DNA of 64,000 nucleotides from assembly GCF_932526225.1 (NCBI RefSeq), contig NC_064036.1:13385181-13449180 (forward strand), written 5' to 3'. The translations under genes were made by a program, and so were the position numbers. Origin of the DNA: Nematostella vectensis (Eukaryota > Cnidaria > Anthozoa > Actiniaria > Edwardsiidae). The notes beneath the pieces were generated by a model. That model was given only the letters and a program-made list of their open reading frames with translations, ran no database searches and was not told the origin of the DNA. Positions 1 to 11,914 of the stretch are shown here, in pieces (positions within the stretch are counted from its first letter, which is position 1; every line of letters starts with the position of its first letter).

Positions 1-513
1 TCAACACGCGTGCCATGGTGAAATTGATCGAGGACTCAGTTTCATTAAACTAATAGACGTTTCAGTCCAAACAAAAACACATTTGAGATGTTTTCAAACG
101 CTCCAGTTCTTTTCTACATCTTTGTCATTAAAAGTTTGGCTTTAGTCATTTGTCTACCTCGTGGTTCAGTGACGTTCGATTCATGCAGTGCGTCTAGAAA
201 AGGAAATCTATTTAAAGACTTAACGATAACATTATTTACCAATACATATTAGTTTATAGCGGTTGACAAAATTTTTGTCTTTTTGGTCGGGGAGAATTTC
301 AAAGTTTCTGATTTTTGTTTTGTTTTTATATCAGTTTTACTGTTATTATAGCCAGTATCTAATTCAGTATCTATTTCAATTAGCGCACATGTTTTATACA
401 TGGTGCTTTCTTATTTTGAATTTGTATTTGACCTCGGATCAAAAAGTCGTGACAACAGCTGGTGTTTTGATTGCAGAGTTCTTTGTGTGTTCTTAATCAT
501 GCTTTCTACATAG
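1..513. other. AT-rich region upstream of first visible CPEB1 exon
   Basis: No convincing coding exon is visible here. It ends in a splice acceptor (TTCTACATAG, AG at 512-513) directly before the first CPEB1 coding exon, so it is probably the 3' part of an intron whose upstream exon (5' UTR or N-terminal coding) lies outside the window. Confidence 0.5.
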
Positions 514-519
514 GCCAAT

Positions 520-3500
520 ATGGCAACAAGCATGGGCGGATCTATGCCGACACCCCCTGGGAGCCTGCCTGCCTCGCCCCTAGCCTATCCATCTCCTAGT
601 GCTTATGGCGCCTTCCCGTTCTCTCCCATGACACCTGAGAGTGACACCAGCCCAGTTCGACCATCTTATAGCGGTGTGGTTTCCTCCAAGATGAACTCTG
701 CTAGGCAGCAGTTGTTCCAAAACCCACCATCTCAAATGCAGCAGGAATTTCTTGCAGGTACATTGCATTTAACTTTTTCATTCTTTTATTAAAATGGATT
801 TGTTGTGTCCAGGCAAATAAGCGAGGGTTTTCCCCATGCAATAGATAGAGCAGCTTATTAAAACAATAGAGTATAATTTCCATTTCCTGTTATTTTAAAA
901 AAATATGAAGCTTTTTGAACACCATATGAATGAATAAAGCTGGATTCTTGAGGGCTTATAGAATTTGTTATACGGGAGGTCCTTTTGCTCATCTTTAGGG
1001 AAGGAGGAAAGAGAAAGGGCAGGGAAACTATTATTGCCCATGCAAAACTAATATCAGATTTAAAACTTGCTCTCTCTCTCCAGGTGGAAACTTGCTAACT
1101 GACCCCCGGTGGGGTAGTAGTCAGATGGCTGGCTTGTTGAGCGATCTTTATGGCCAAGAGTGGTTACATAGGCAAGCCCTAATGCAATCACCAGGTAAGT
1201 AATAATATGGTCATTTTTATAGTGCTAAATATTAATAATTTTTCCAGTTTTTAAATAACCTGGTTTGATTTTATATTTTGAATATTAGAATATGTTATTT
1301 TACTTTTCCACATATTAGTTAATTAGTGTATCAAAATGGTGAATCATATTTGTGAACCATCCATGAAATTAAGGACATTGATAGGGCATCTTGCCGTGAT
1401 CAGTTCTGGACATGGACCCATCCCCCAAAAAGAGTGCTTACAGTTTAATAGCAGTGGAATTTATTTTACCAGTGAAACTATTTTCAAGCTATGGTAACAA
1501 AATTTATAGATATTACACATTTTCGTACACTAGTTTTAGGGTTTGAATAAATGACACAATATAATCTTCAACATCCACATAATTACTCTCCAACCGCTGT
1601 TTAAAATATGAACCCTTGCTCAGATGTAAAAAACTTACAGTTCTACTAGAGAAGCAAACCTTATTTAAAGTGAAAGTGAAACTGTTTTAGTATGTTCATT
1701 AGTCACATGCAGTTTTGATTGCAGGTCATTCTTTCTATAAAACACTGCCTTCTCTAGTAGGACTGTAACTACCAGAGGGCCATGCTTATATGCTTGACTA
1801 ATTCCAAAGTGATTTGAGTGGATTTATTTCCTAACTAGAGTGCTGATATGCAACATTTTGTAACTTGGCACTCAAACTATAAATAGTTCAAACATTTCTA
1901 GAAGAAAGCCATCACATTATATACACTTATAAATGTGATTTGATTAAACTAGGAAAAGGTCTTCATAATACTTTAAATAAAATAGAAGTTTTTGTCAGTC
2001 CCAGTGTCATGGCAGTATGTACTAGAAGACTTTCATGAATTGAACTCTGTAGTTTTTAGCATGTTCAATAAGCCAGTTATGTTCATGTGATTCACTCTAG
2101 AATACCTGAGAGCCAGAATCAAGAAATGGTCTGGACAGTTGCCAAGGCGAAACTACAAGAGCCCAAGCTACTCATCCAAGGTGTTTCTGGGAGGAGTTCC
2201 ATGGGATATCACAGAAGGTAAAGCTAAATTAAAACTATACCAAAATGTTGTTTGGGTGGGTCTTGATTTAGCCTAGGATTTTTAGAGAGTAGAGTAGTGT
2301 ATTAAAGATTTATTTGATGGGTTTCTGGCGACCCTGGTTTTGAGCTTTTTTCTCAAGACATTTTATTTTGGTTTAAGTTAATAAGTCTCTTTTCCTGTTA
2401 GTGAATATTAGTTGGTTGTAAGAGTTGTCAGGAGTGAATCTAGCATATGGCTAAAAAAGGGGGCGGGGTTGGCTACGAAATAAAGGAATAAAGGGATGGG
2501 GTGATTTTTTTGTACATTTGGCTTTCTGGAAGCCCAAAGGGGGGGGGGGGGGTAAAACCCCTAGATTCACTAATAGTTGTTGAAACAAATCTGTATGAGG
2601 GGTAAATTGTTAAGTGATCAGTTGCCTGTATTCTCTTATTTTATTTTTATTATATCTTTATAGCATCTCTGATCTTGTCCTTCAAGCCATTCGGTGGTGT
2701 AACTGTGGAGTGGCCGGGCAAAGCTGACGGCAGACATCTTCACCACCCACCCAAAGGTACCCAAATCTTTTTTGTGAATTGTCTACTCAGCTTTCAATTC
2801 CCAGTCTATGTAGATGAGGCCTCAACCATGGTTATTTCGTAGGGTATGTGTATCTGATCTTTGACTGTGAAAAGTCTGTCAAGGCTCTGTTGGGCTCCTG
2901 CACTCATGACTTCACAAATGGTGGAGACTGGTACTTCAAGATATCCAGCCAACGCATGAGGTGTAAAGAGGTGAGCCAGTGGTATAGATTTGTTCAAGGA
3001 GAAGACATCTTAGCTTAGCTGTAGAATTGGAGGTAGCCATCTAGCAAGGGATGTTATCTTATTCAAGTTTATGGTTACTAGCTAGAAAAAAAATGTTTAT
3101 GGGCATCTGCTAGAGAGGGGATAGTTACCAGCCAATAAGGAGGATTTTAGTTATGAAAAAGAAAGCAAAATATTCACTCTAGGATCCAACAGGTTATTAA
3201 TAAATACTGTACACTACTATAATTCAGAACAGAGTTTGTTTTTTACTGTTTGAAAGAGCTGGCTAAGGCAGTGCTACCCATGTAAACATGTGATGTTTTG
3301 TTGCTTTCAGGTGCAGGTCATACCATGGGTTCTATCCGATACTAACTATGTGCGAGGGCCTCATCAGCGGCTAGACACTAGCTGGACTGTGTTTGTTGGT
3401 GGCTTGCATGGCATGCTAAATGCTGGTAAGAAAGACTTCCATTCTTAATTCGTTTAAGTGCATTCTTCAATGTACATAACAATTATAAGATGCAAAAAGT

Positions 3501-5306
3501 AAGAAAGGGGAAAGTAACCTATATATTTGTACTTTGTGAAGTAAGAAGGGTTGGATGTTTTTATATAGTAAGCTATATGTTTTTTGGACTGTGCTTTTTA
3601 AGAGGGGCTACATCGTGGTATGAGCTATTTGTATTGTGTGTCATCTCTAGAGAGATTCTTGACTGTTACCTGAGTAACCTATATTTGTGCTGTGTGTTTT
3701 CTAGAGGGGCTTGCTTACATCATGAATGAGCTATTTGGTGGTGTGGTATATGCTGGGATTGATACGGACAAACACAGGTATCCCATTGGTAAGTAACAGT
3801 TCCAGAGATGGCATACAAAATAACTTATTTATGTTTTTTTTAAAACATTTCAGCAAACATTCATACCCAGAAGAATCTATTGTTTAAGTTGACCTTCTGA
3901 TGGGGTTGTGTGGGGCCCCTCCCCCATCCCCCTGACTACGGGCCTGCTAAGGTTTGACTATGTACCATACAGTATGTGACTTCCAAACTCATCTTTTCAT
4001 TGTCTCTTTCTAGGTTCTGGTCGAGTGACCTTTGATAATCACAAGAGTTTTATGAATGCTGTTAGAGCTGGCTTCATTGAGATTGAAACGCCCAAGTTTA
4101 CAAAAAAAGTATGTTTTAATATTATCATATACTGCAACTTATTATTTCATTCATGTCTCACTAAGTTTTGAGCATTGGATTATTTAACTGCTAAGCATAG
4201 CATAATACATGTGCTTGGGTTGCTGTCATCTGCCTAAACAGAGGCATAATATATAGATTTAGGCATTGCCTAAAAGCGGAGCTCCAAACGCCAAAAATTT
4301 AAGAAATTTTAAATATTATTATTATATTTCTGTTTTTGACGATTTCACAAATCATGCACCCAATTCACCCCTTCCCCCCACAGAACACACACAACAAGTT
4401 TAGTTGTCATACAATGTTTCGGCGTCAGGGGAGTTTTACTTTTAGTGACGTTATTGATGGCGTCACGCATCACGTGACCATATCTTGGCACCGCCCTTGA
4501 TACATACATGACACCTACCAAATATGGATGTTACAATGTTACTTTCCCGAGATATGAATGCTTTTGCTTTTCATCACGTTTTTTGCTTCCAGTGACGTCA
4601 TCGATGACGTCACACAACCCATGACTATATTGTTGCACCCCCTTGACACCTACATGACACCTACCAAGTTTGGTTGCCATACGATGTTTCTTTCGTGAAA
4701 TATAAATATTTTTATTTTGATGACGTCATAATATTTTTGCTTCTAGTGATGTCATCAGTGACGTCACAAACCACGTGACCACAGTTTTGCACCTCCCTTG
4801 ATACATACATGACACCTGCCAAGTTTGGTTGTCATACGATGCTTTTTGGGGACGGACGGACATCGCGTCACCAAAACTCGAGTCTATGGTTTACCAATAT
4901 TTCTTACCATATTTTTCTTGTTAAACCACTTTTTCTTAGGTATGGGGCTACGCTATTATTTTTTTTATTGACATATGTTTGGCAGCTAAGAAATCCAGGT
5001 GCCTCCTTTGTGTATAATAGTGTTGTGACTGAATTAGAAAAGTTCTGTACCCTCGAGCATAGGTTGGTAATAATAGCCACCCAGCTTACTGTTAGCTTTA
5101 CCTGACAGGTGCAGGTGGACCCGTACCTGGAGGACTCACTCTGCGAGACGTGCCACTCTACCCCTGGCCCCTTCTTCTGCCGAGAGGAGAGCTGCTTCCG
5201 CTACTACTGTCACTCCTGTTGGCTCTGGCATCACTCGATTGAGGGGTTCCGTGATCACCGCCCCCTCACAAGGACGAGCAAGTCGAGCACCAGCTCACCC
5301 ATGTAA
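520..5306 (+). CDS. CPEB1: CPEB1-type cytoplasmic polyadenylation element-binding protein
   Basis: Sequence-specific mRNA-binding protein that binds U-rich CPE elements in 3' UTRs and controls cytoplasmic polyadenylation and translation (known for the family). Exons: 520-757, 1084-1194, 2101-2217, 2664-2756, 2843-2970, 3311-3425, 3705-3788, 4014-4108, 5109-5306; all junctions are GT/AG and the phases join into 392 codons. RRM1 (about 143-225) starts with [10 protein letters not shown] and has GYVYLIF as RNP1; RRM2 (about 254-320) starts [10 protein letters not shown]. The C-terminal zinc-binding module follows PYLEDSL, with Cys at about 339, 342, 351, 356, 361 and 364. The sequence around RRM2 ([13 protein letters not shown]) is typical of CPEB1/Orb rather than CPEB2-4. 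The Pro/Ser-rich N-terminus is shorter than in vertebrate CPEB1. The first exon opens at 514 in frame (Ala-Asn before the Met), so the true start may be upstream of the window. Confidence 0.95.
2434..2570. mobile_element. MITE-like insertion in CPEB1 intron 3
   Basis: About 137 bp bounded by a perfect 10-bp inverted repeat (GTGAATCTAG at 2434 and CTAGATTCAC ending 2570), with G-rich internal blocks around 'gctttctggaagccc'. Related sequence occurs at about 29774-29917 and 58138-58434, so it is a dispersed family. Confidence 0.55.
4248..4880. repeat. Dispersed repeat with internal ~155-bp tandem units, CRE-rich
   Basis: Lies in the CPEB1 intron between exons 8 and 9. Its start (ATAGATTTAGGCATTGCC, then AAAAGCGGAGC) recurs at about 33792-33825. 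Inside, a unit of about 155 bp is repeated roughly three times ('gacacctaccaa...ggttg..atacgatg'). Four perfect TGACGTCA palindromes lie at 4593-4600, 4605-4612, 4721-4728 and 4759-4766, and CACGTG at 4471-4476 and 4772-4777. Confidence 0.6.
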
Positions 5307-6760
5307 AATGCTGATGTCCCTACAAGTATGATAGCCTTTGGCTCAAGTACAGTGGTGTAGTTTTTGGTTTTGCAGATGGTGTGCTTTTAAGTGTCGCCTC
5401 GTGTGTGGAATTGGACATTTGAGGAAAATCCTTGAGTGCAATATTATTTGGTGGTTTTGTATTGTAATTGGGAGCACCTGTGTATCTCCCTTAGCGTGTG
5501 GCTGTACAAGGCCATTTTTTTCTAACCTTCTTAATAATTTTGACAAGTTATTATTCTCTGTTTTTGTTTGGTGGTATGCCTAACTTTCATTTTGAAAATT
5601 ATGTCAATTGGTGTTTTAGATGACTGCTTTATAGCACAAGCAGTCACACTATTAAACAGTTGTTTCAATCTCGTATATATATATTGCTACTATGATATCA
5701 GGTATAGATACAAAGGTAGCAAAACCAGCTCTTAAAAAAGAAAAAAAAAGAGTTTTTTAATGTTTAAATCTTGTAATCTTAGAAGGCCAGAGATTGTTTG
5801 GAATCAACCACGGAATATATTTTACATGCATTCGATGATGACATGCATTTTTTTTCACGCTAGACTGTTGTTGTTTTTCAAAACACCTTGAATTTTCTGA
5901 TCACTTTGTCTTCATATTGTAAATGAAATAAGAAACATAATTTTTAGACTGTAAGAAAGGTTTTTAATACCTTCTGCTTGATTCCACACTACAATATGGC
6001 CTATACAAATCACATATTTATTCTGGTATAGGAGCACGACTATGAAATAGTACAAAAACTCACGTCTAGTTATGCTTTTTCTATAGTTTGGAGAATATTT
6101 TATAGCTTTTTGTACTTGCTGTGAACTGCCTTATCGTTAGGATTATGGCATGGACAGCTTTATATTTAATACTTTTGGTGTTCAAAGGTCTTTTAATATT
6201 GTAATTTAATAATAACATCAGTTGTCATTGTTCTTGTGGTCTCGCTCCAACTGTCCGCATAATCAGTTGGTTTTTGAGCTATGGCTGTATGTGATCACAA
6301 GAAAGCGCTTTTTAAATATGATCTCTATTGAGATATCATTTGCTATTGCCAGCTATGATATACATCACATTTTTTGCTGTTATACTATCTAGCAGCTCAA
6401 CTGTATATTTGCTATTGTTACGTTTACATTTTGTACACCAACTATCATTAATTACTAAATTATAGTTGATTGCGTGTTCTGCACTTTAATTCAGTTCTGT
6501 TCGATAGCTTGATCATACTTCTCTATTGTGAGACGACCATCAAGTACTTTTCACAATTCATTTTTTATTCATTTTAGTTTGACATTTGATGCTAGCTTTA
6601 ATTTATTTCAATTGTGAGTTTTCACTAACATGTTTTATATGTTGTAGAATAAAAATAAAAAAAATATGCAAAGAAAATACGCAAAAAGCTTGTAAGCTTT
6701 AGCACACTGTTTGCAGTTTTATCATATAAGGAAATAAAGTTGCATGTCAACCCCATCAGT
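5307..6760 (+). promoter_or_regulatory. CPEB1 3' UTR with CPE and polyadenylation hexamers
   Basis: AU-rich, no ORF of note. Hexamers AATAAA lie at 6648-6653 and 6733-6738. A consensus CPE (TTTTAT, 6633-6638) sits 9 nt before the first hexamer and another (TTTTTTAT, 6561-6568) about 80 nt before it. This is the arrangement through which CPEB proteins act, so the mRNA may be its own target. Confidence 0.6.
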
Positions 6761-6775
6761 CTAGAGTTCTTACTT

Positions 6776-7072
6776 TACTGTCGAATCCGTTGTATCGGGA
6801 CCCGCGTTTACAAAATACGATTTGTTTTGGTTTTCTGTTCCGTCAGTAAAACCATTCTGAGCCAATCAGAGTCTCGCGTTGTGCACTTTCCTGGCTATCC
6901 TCTGGATAAAAACCAGACAGTGTCGCGACAGAAAGCCAGGCAACTGCACTAGGCGAGAGATGGCAAGAATCTGATTGGCTAAGAATAATTTGACTGGCGG
7001 AACAGAAAATCCCAAAAGACAAAAACAAATGTTTTCAAAATGCGGCGTCGCGATACAACGGATTCGACAGTA
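6776..7072. mobile_element. Fold-back MITE, TA target site
   Basis: A 22-bp perfect terminal inverted repeat (TACTGTCGAATCCGTTGTAT at 6776, its complement ending at 7072), with weaker inverted similarity extending about 90 bp inward on each side ('ttttctgttccg' / 'cggaacagaaaa'). TA flanks both ends, which fits a Tc1/mariner-type target site. No transposase is encoded. Confidence 0.75.
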
Positions 7073-7270
7073 ATCCAAATCAAGAAACCATGATGGTTTT
7101 TTTAGGCTTATTGTGCCTAGGATTTTTTTCGAAATATTTTGCATTGGGATAACACTCCCTTTAGAAAAAAAAATGCACCCCAATCTTTGACACTAGGCTA
7201 CGTTAGAATTCCTTAAATAGCGCGGATTCTAAAAGATTTATTCGGGGGCACGAGAATCGCACTTCACTTG

Positions 7271-8750
7271 AGACCCACTAATGCTGGTGCTCTACATGTC
7301 TCCACCCCTCCATGCACTTGAGACCCACTAATGCTGGTGCTCTACATGTCTCCACCCCTATATGCACCTTAGACCCACTAATGCTGGTGCTCTACATGTC
7401 TCCACCCCTCCATGCACTTGAGACCCACTAATGCTGGTGCTCTACATGTCTCCACCCCTATATGCACCTTAGACCCACTAATGCTGGTGCTCTACATGTC
7501 TCCACCCCTATATGCACTTGAGACCCACTAATGCTGGTGCTCTACATGTCTCCACCCCTATATGCACCTGAGACCCACTAATGATGGTGCTCTACATGTC
7601 TCCACCCCTATATGCACTTGAGACCCACTAATGATGGTGCTCTACATGTCTCCACTTCTATATGCACCTGAGACCCACTAATGCTGGTGCTCTACATTTC
7701 TCCACCCCTCCATGCACCTGAGACCCACTAATGCTGGTGCTCTACATGTCTCCACCCCTATATGCACCTGAGACCCACTAATGCTGGTGCTCTACATGTC
7801 TCCACCCCTATATGCACCTGAGACCCACTAATGCTGGTGCTCTACATGTCTCCACCCCTATATGCACTTGAGACCCACTAATGCTGGTGCTCTACATGTC
7901 TCCACCCCTATATGCACTTGAGACCCACTAATGATGGTGCTCTACATGTCTCCACCCCTATATGCACCTGAGACCCACTAATGATGGTGCTCTACATGTC
8001 TCCACCCCTATATGCACCTGAGACCCACTAATGCTGGTGCTCTACATGTCTCCACCCCTATATGCACTTGAGACCCACTAATGATGGTGCTCTACATGTC
8101 TCCACCCCTATATGCACCTGAGACCCACTAATGATGGTGCTCTACATGTCTGTACCCCTATATGCACTTGAGACCTACTAATGCTGGTGCTCTACATGTC
8201 TCCACCCCTCCATGCACTTTAGACCCACTAATGCTGGTGCTCTACTTGTCTCCACCCCTCCATGCACTTGAGACCCACTAATGCTGGTGCTCTACATGTC
8301 TCCACCCCTCCATGCACTTGAGACCCACTAATGCTGGTGCTCTACATGTCTCCACCCCTCCATGCACTTTAGACCCACTAATGCTGGTGCTCTACATGTC
8401 TCCACCTCTATATGCACCTGAGGCCCACTAATGCTGGTGCTCTACATGTCTCCACCCCTATATGCACCTGCGACCCACTAACGATAGTGCTCTACATGTC
8501 TCTACCCCTCCATGCACCTGAGACCCACTAATGCTGGTGCTCTACATGTCTCCACCCCTCCATGCATCTGAGACCCACTAATGATGGTGCTCTACATGTC
8601 TCCACCCCTCCATGCACCTGAGACCCATTAATGCTGGTGCTCTACATGTCTCCACCCCTCCATGCACCTGAGACCCACTAATGATGGTGCTCTACATGTC
8701 TCCACCCCTCCATGCACCTGAGACCCACTAATGCTGGTGCTCTACATGTT
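7271..8750. repeat. 50-bp satellite, about 30 copies
   Basis: The unit begins AGACCCACTAATGCTGGTGC and repeats every 50 bp from 7271 to about 8750 with no length change that I can see. Two diagnostic differences occur: 'ctccatgcac' versus 'ctatatgcac' between units, and 'atgctggtgc' versus 'atgatggtgc'. Variants cluster, with the ctatat type in the middle and ctccat mostly towards the ends, as expected from unequal exchange. Confidence 0.95.
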
Positions 8751-8842
8751 TTAAAATGCCTGCATGCTTGCAAACATTACTGGCTTTCCCGCTTGCAGGA
8801 GGTCGAATTTACCAAGTGAACCACAAAAGTTGCTCGAAATGA

Positions 8843-9185
8843 AGGCCCGTACCAAGTGGGGGGAGGGGGGGGGGGTGCAGAGGGTGCGTGCCAAATGGTC
8901 GAGGGTCTACTTTCGGTTCTCAATAGACGTGCTATTTGTAGACAAAATTATAAAGCATAGCTAGATCACTCTGGCATGTCACCAATCCATAAGTCAGACA
9001 ATTTTTTGTAGCCAAATCCGACAATGAACGTCCCTTGGAGATACTGCAAAGGCATAAAAATGTCCCTTTTTGTTTTTTATCAGAGAACTCCCTTCCCCCC
9101 CCCCCCCCCAGGGAAAATTAGGTCCATTTTTTCGGATTTCGCTCCCCCCCCCCCCCACCCCAAGAAAAATCCTGGGTACGGGCCT
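8843..9185. mobile_element. MITE of the AGGCCCGTACC family, copy 1
   Basis: Bounded by AGGCCCGTACC at 8843 and 'gggtacgggcct' ending at 9185. It contains the internal core 'ctcaatagacgtgctattt' and C/G homopolymer runs. Similar copies are at 25217-25525 and, inverted, at 41596-41986. Confidence 0.7.
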
Positions 9186-9490
9186 TAAATGCTTGCACAC
9201 TGCACACGCGGGTAGGGTCTTGCTTTTTCCTTTTAAATCATAATTATATCATTTGCTAGCTGTCACTAGAGGCGAACAATAAGATAACTCGCGCTTTGAA
9301 CACTATCCCTGTATCGCAAAAAGTCTGTTTTGTTCGCTGCTCGCAGACAACAAAAAGAGAAACCATTTCCAACCACTGTCTTCTTTGAGTCAGCCGAGCG
9401 AGAGGCGACGTAATGCGAGCTGGTGTAGGTGCTATTTGCACGGGAGTTAATTCTCTTTGTTCTTATTTTTCAGTGGCAGAACCTCTTATC

Positions 9491-10514
9491 ATGAAAAAGC
9501 TAAGTCTAGTTGTATCATTTTTAATAGTTTCCACTCTACTCTTCCCCAAACAAGCGGATGGTGACGTGGCTTCGGTAATAACGGCTGTGTGTGCACCCTC
9601 TGTCTGTATGTCTGGTATGCAACAAGCTCTGCGCGACTGTCTAGGATAAGACTTGCGATGAAGTGTGCCAATTTGTTGGATGTGTGGTAGCAGACTTTTT
9701 AAATCAAATTGGCAAGGTGAAAAAAGCGTTATATTTCAAAAGTATTAAATATTTATTTCCTCTCATTAAACCCCTAAATGATTTTTTTATCGTATCACCG
9801 CAGAACTGAAATAATATGTTTTATGGTACTGATTTTTTTTTCATCTACCATTTGAAAGCCGAGCGCCCGTGAACTAATCTCTGTGTCACCTCAAGCCATG
9901 GAAAGGTTAGACAAAGCTTTTAGCAACGAGCGCACCGTGTAGTTCCTTCAGCTTCCAAGCGTTTTTGACGAGTTTGATACCAACCATGACTTGAAGATCT
10001 CGTACGATGAGTTCAAAAAGCTGCTTAGTATGGGGGATGACTCGGCACGCCCTATTTTCGATTTCCTAGACGGAAACGGTGAGTACTGTAAAGTAATATC
10101 GCCCTATTTTCGATAACCTAGACGAACCTAGGGTCATAGATAAACAAAAGTCCTCTTTAATTTCGACTCTAGTTTACTTCATGGAACACGTTTTCTCTAG
10201 CTCCGCTAACTGTCAACCTTGATGTCGCATCAAAAAGTGTGGGTGTGGTGGTGGTGGTGGTGGCGGGGTGGGGTTTGTGGATGAAAAAAGAACAAGGAAT
10301 CCTCTTCTCGATATCTACCAAGGCATCGCTCAGCCGCTCGTAGCTATTTTTAGATAGAAATATCTGCAGAGGATGCCACGTAAAATTTTAAAGTTAGGAA
10401 ATTTGCCAGTTACTCTCTTTACTCACAGGTGACAGGAACATCACTTGCAGTGAATTTGTGCACGGGGGAAAGAATCGCAGAATTCTCTTCAGAAACGACC
10501 CAACGTGCATGTAG
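9491..10514 (+). pseudogene. Secreted EF-hand protein gene, probably broken
   Basis: Exon 1 starts at 9491 with a signal-peptide-like N-terminus (MKKLSLVVSFLIVSTLLF), followed by a Cys-rich stretch. The frame stops at 9649, but one base over it continues with well-spaced cysteines (from 9645) to a donor near 9716, so a 1-nt indel is likely. Exon 2 (9859-10078) would join in phase but contains TAG at 9940-9942. It then encodes EF-hand loop DTNHDLKISYDE. Exon 3 (10429-10514) completes a second loop, DGNGDRNITCSE, and ends at TAG; AATAAA lies at 10571-10576. Both loops have the usual Ca2+ ligands at 1, 3, 5 and 12. Two lesions argue for a pseudogene, though sequencing error or an exon 2 acceptor at 9950-9951 (downstream of the stop) would remove one. 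I do not recognise the family. Confidence 0.55.
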
Positions 10515-10817
10515 AACACCAACAAAGATACTAAAGTCAGATGAAATCTCTGATTAAAGCGCAGAATATGAATAAAGACATAGCTCCCATGTATGGTTTT
10601 GCTGAGTTACCCCATCGAGAATCTATAATCTGCAGTTTGGTATAATTCTGATTTAAATTGCGTAAAAATTAAAAATAGTTTGTGTATCGCTGTTGAACAT
10701 TAATACTTCAGTTTCATGTGTTTTTGCTTATGAGACCGTTAGGGGGGATGTTTTACAAGCCAATGAGATAAAGGCTTTAGCAGCTCCTACCTTTTTCTTG
10801 GCAAACAAGCCATCAAA

Positions 10818-11081
10818 TGTGTAGTCTCAGAAAGTATCCATACCCCCCCCCCTCCCTGAGGGAATTAGAAATTCCAGGAGGGTGGGGGGTTCAAACGCCC
10901 AGGAATTTCCAGAGGGGAGGGGGGGGGGGGGAAGAGGGTAAAATGCCCTTTCCTTAACAGTTACTGTTTTATTTTTTCCAGGGGGCTGAAAATTCAAGAG
11001 GAGTGGAGGATTCATACCTTCGATTCCCTCAATAGGGGGGGGGGGGGGGGGGGGGGTATGGATATTTTCTGGAACTACACA
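10818..11081. mobile_element. MITE with TGTGTAG termini and polyC/polyG arms
   Basis: Terminal inverted repeats of about 30 bp: TGTGTAGT.TCAGAAAGTA at 10818 and the complement of TGTGTAGTTCCAGAAAATAT ending at 11081, both running into C or G runs next to 'tatccata'. It lies in the intergenic stretch between the EF-hand pseudogene and the 3' end of PCSK7. The rest of 10577-11914 shows no exon that I can support. Confidence 0.7.
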
Positions 11082-11914
11082 ATGCCATCCCAAAACTTGA
11101 ATTTGAATTATTTCTTTTATCATCCTATGCCCCACCCCTTTAAAAGTTGTTATGTCCAAAACGTTGCATCTACACAAATGGCTGTACCCTACTCCCTAGG
11201 TGAACGTGATAAGGAAACGGACAGAGACATATTCAGAGGGGGGTGGGAAAAGGGTTGTAGGCGATTTTTTGCGTGGTGTGCGCAAGTTTTAAACATGACA
11301 CAAATACTGAGAGTCAGCCAAAATTGATTTAATAATTTCAGATATTATATTCGCTGACAGCCTAAAAAAAATTAATTAAAAAACGCTACCTAACTTCTTC
11401 AAAAAGGTTATTTGTTATTTGCCAAAATAGCTTTTCAGAAAATATTTTGAAAAGTATCTTTGACGATACATATTTATTCTTTTACGTAAAAATCGTTTAT
11501 AGAAAACTTCTGCAGAGGTAACTTTTGGGAATTGAATAAACCGGGTGAATGGGATACTGCCTTGAACTGATGGGCTCAAGAAGTGTTGGCATTTGTGACA
11601 CTCACACAGTCGCTATCTTGAAGAACTGCTGAGAAAAAAAAGAGAAAAACAAAGGTCAATGAGAACGTGAGGAACATGAGTTACTTTGAACCTCATTTTT
11701 ACTGTGCCAAAGGCCCACAGGGCCGCCGAGCAGTTCGAGTGAATGCATTGAGTGGCTAAGTTATATGACAGTCCGTCTCCGCCCACTAGGCCTCTATCGA
11801 TTTCAACAAGATACTATGTTTCGAGTCTGGGTTCTCCACCCCCCTTCGCTGATCAAGATCTAACAGTATAAGCCCTATACCATTATCACAAAGCCCACAT
11901 TGTTTTACACACAG

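Noticed and set aside
7271-8750. CRISPR-like regular repeat array
   Set aside because: The whole 50-bp unit is repeated, with no unique spacers, and the DNA is animal nuclear.
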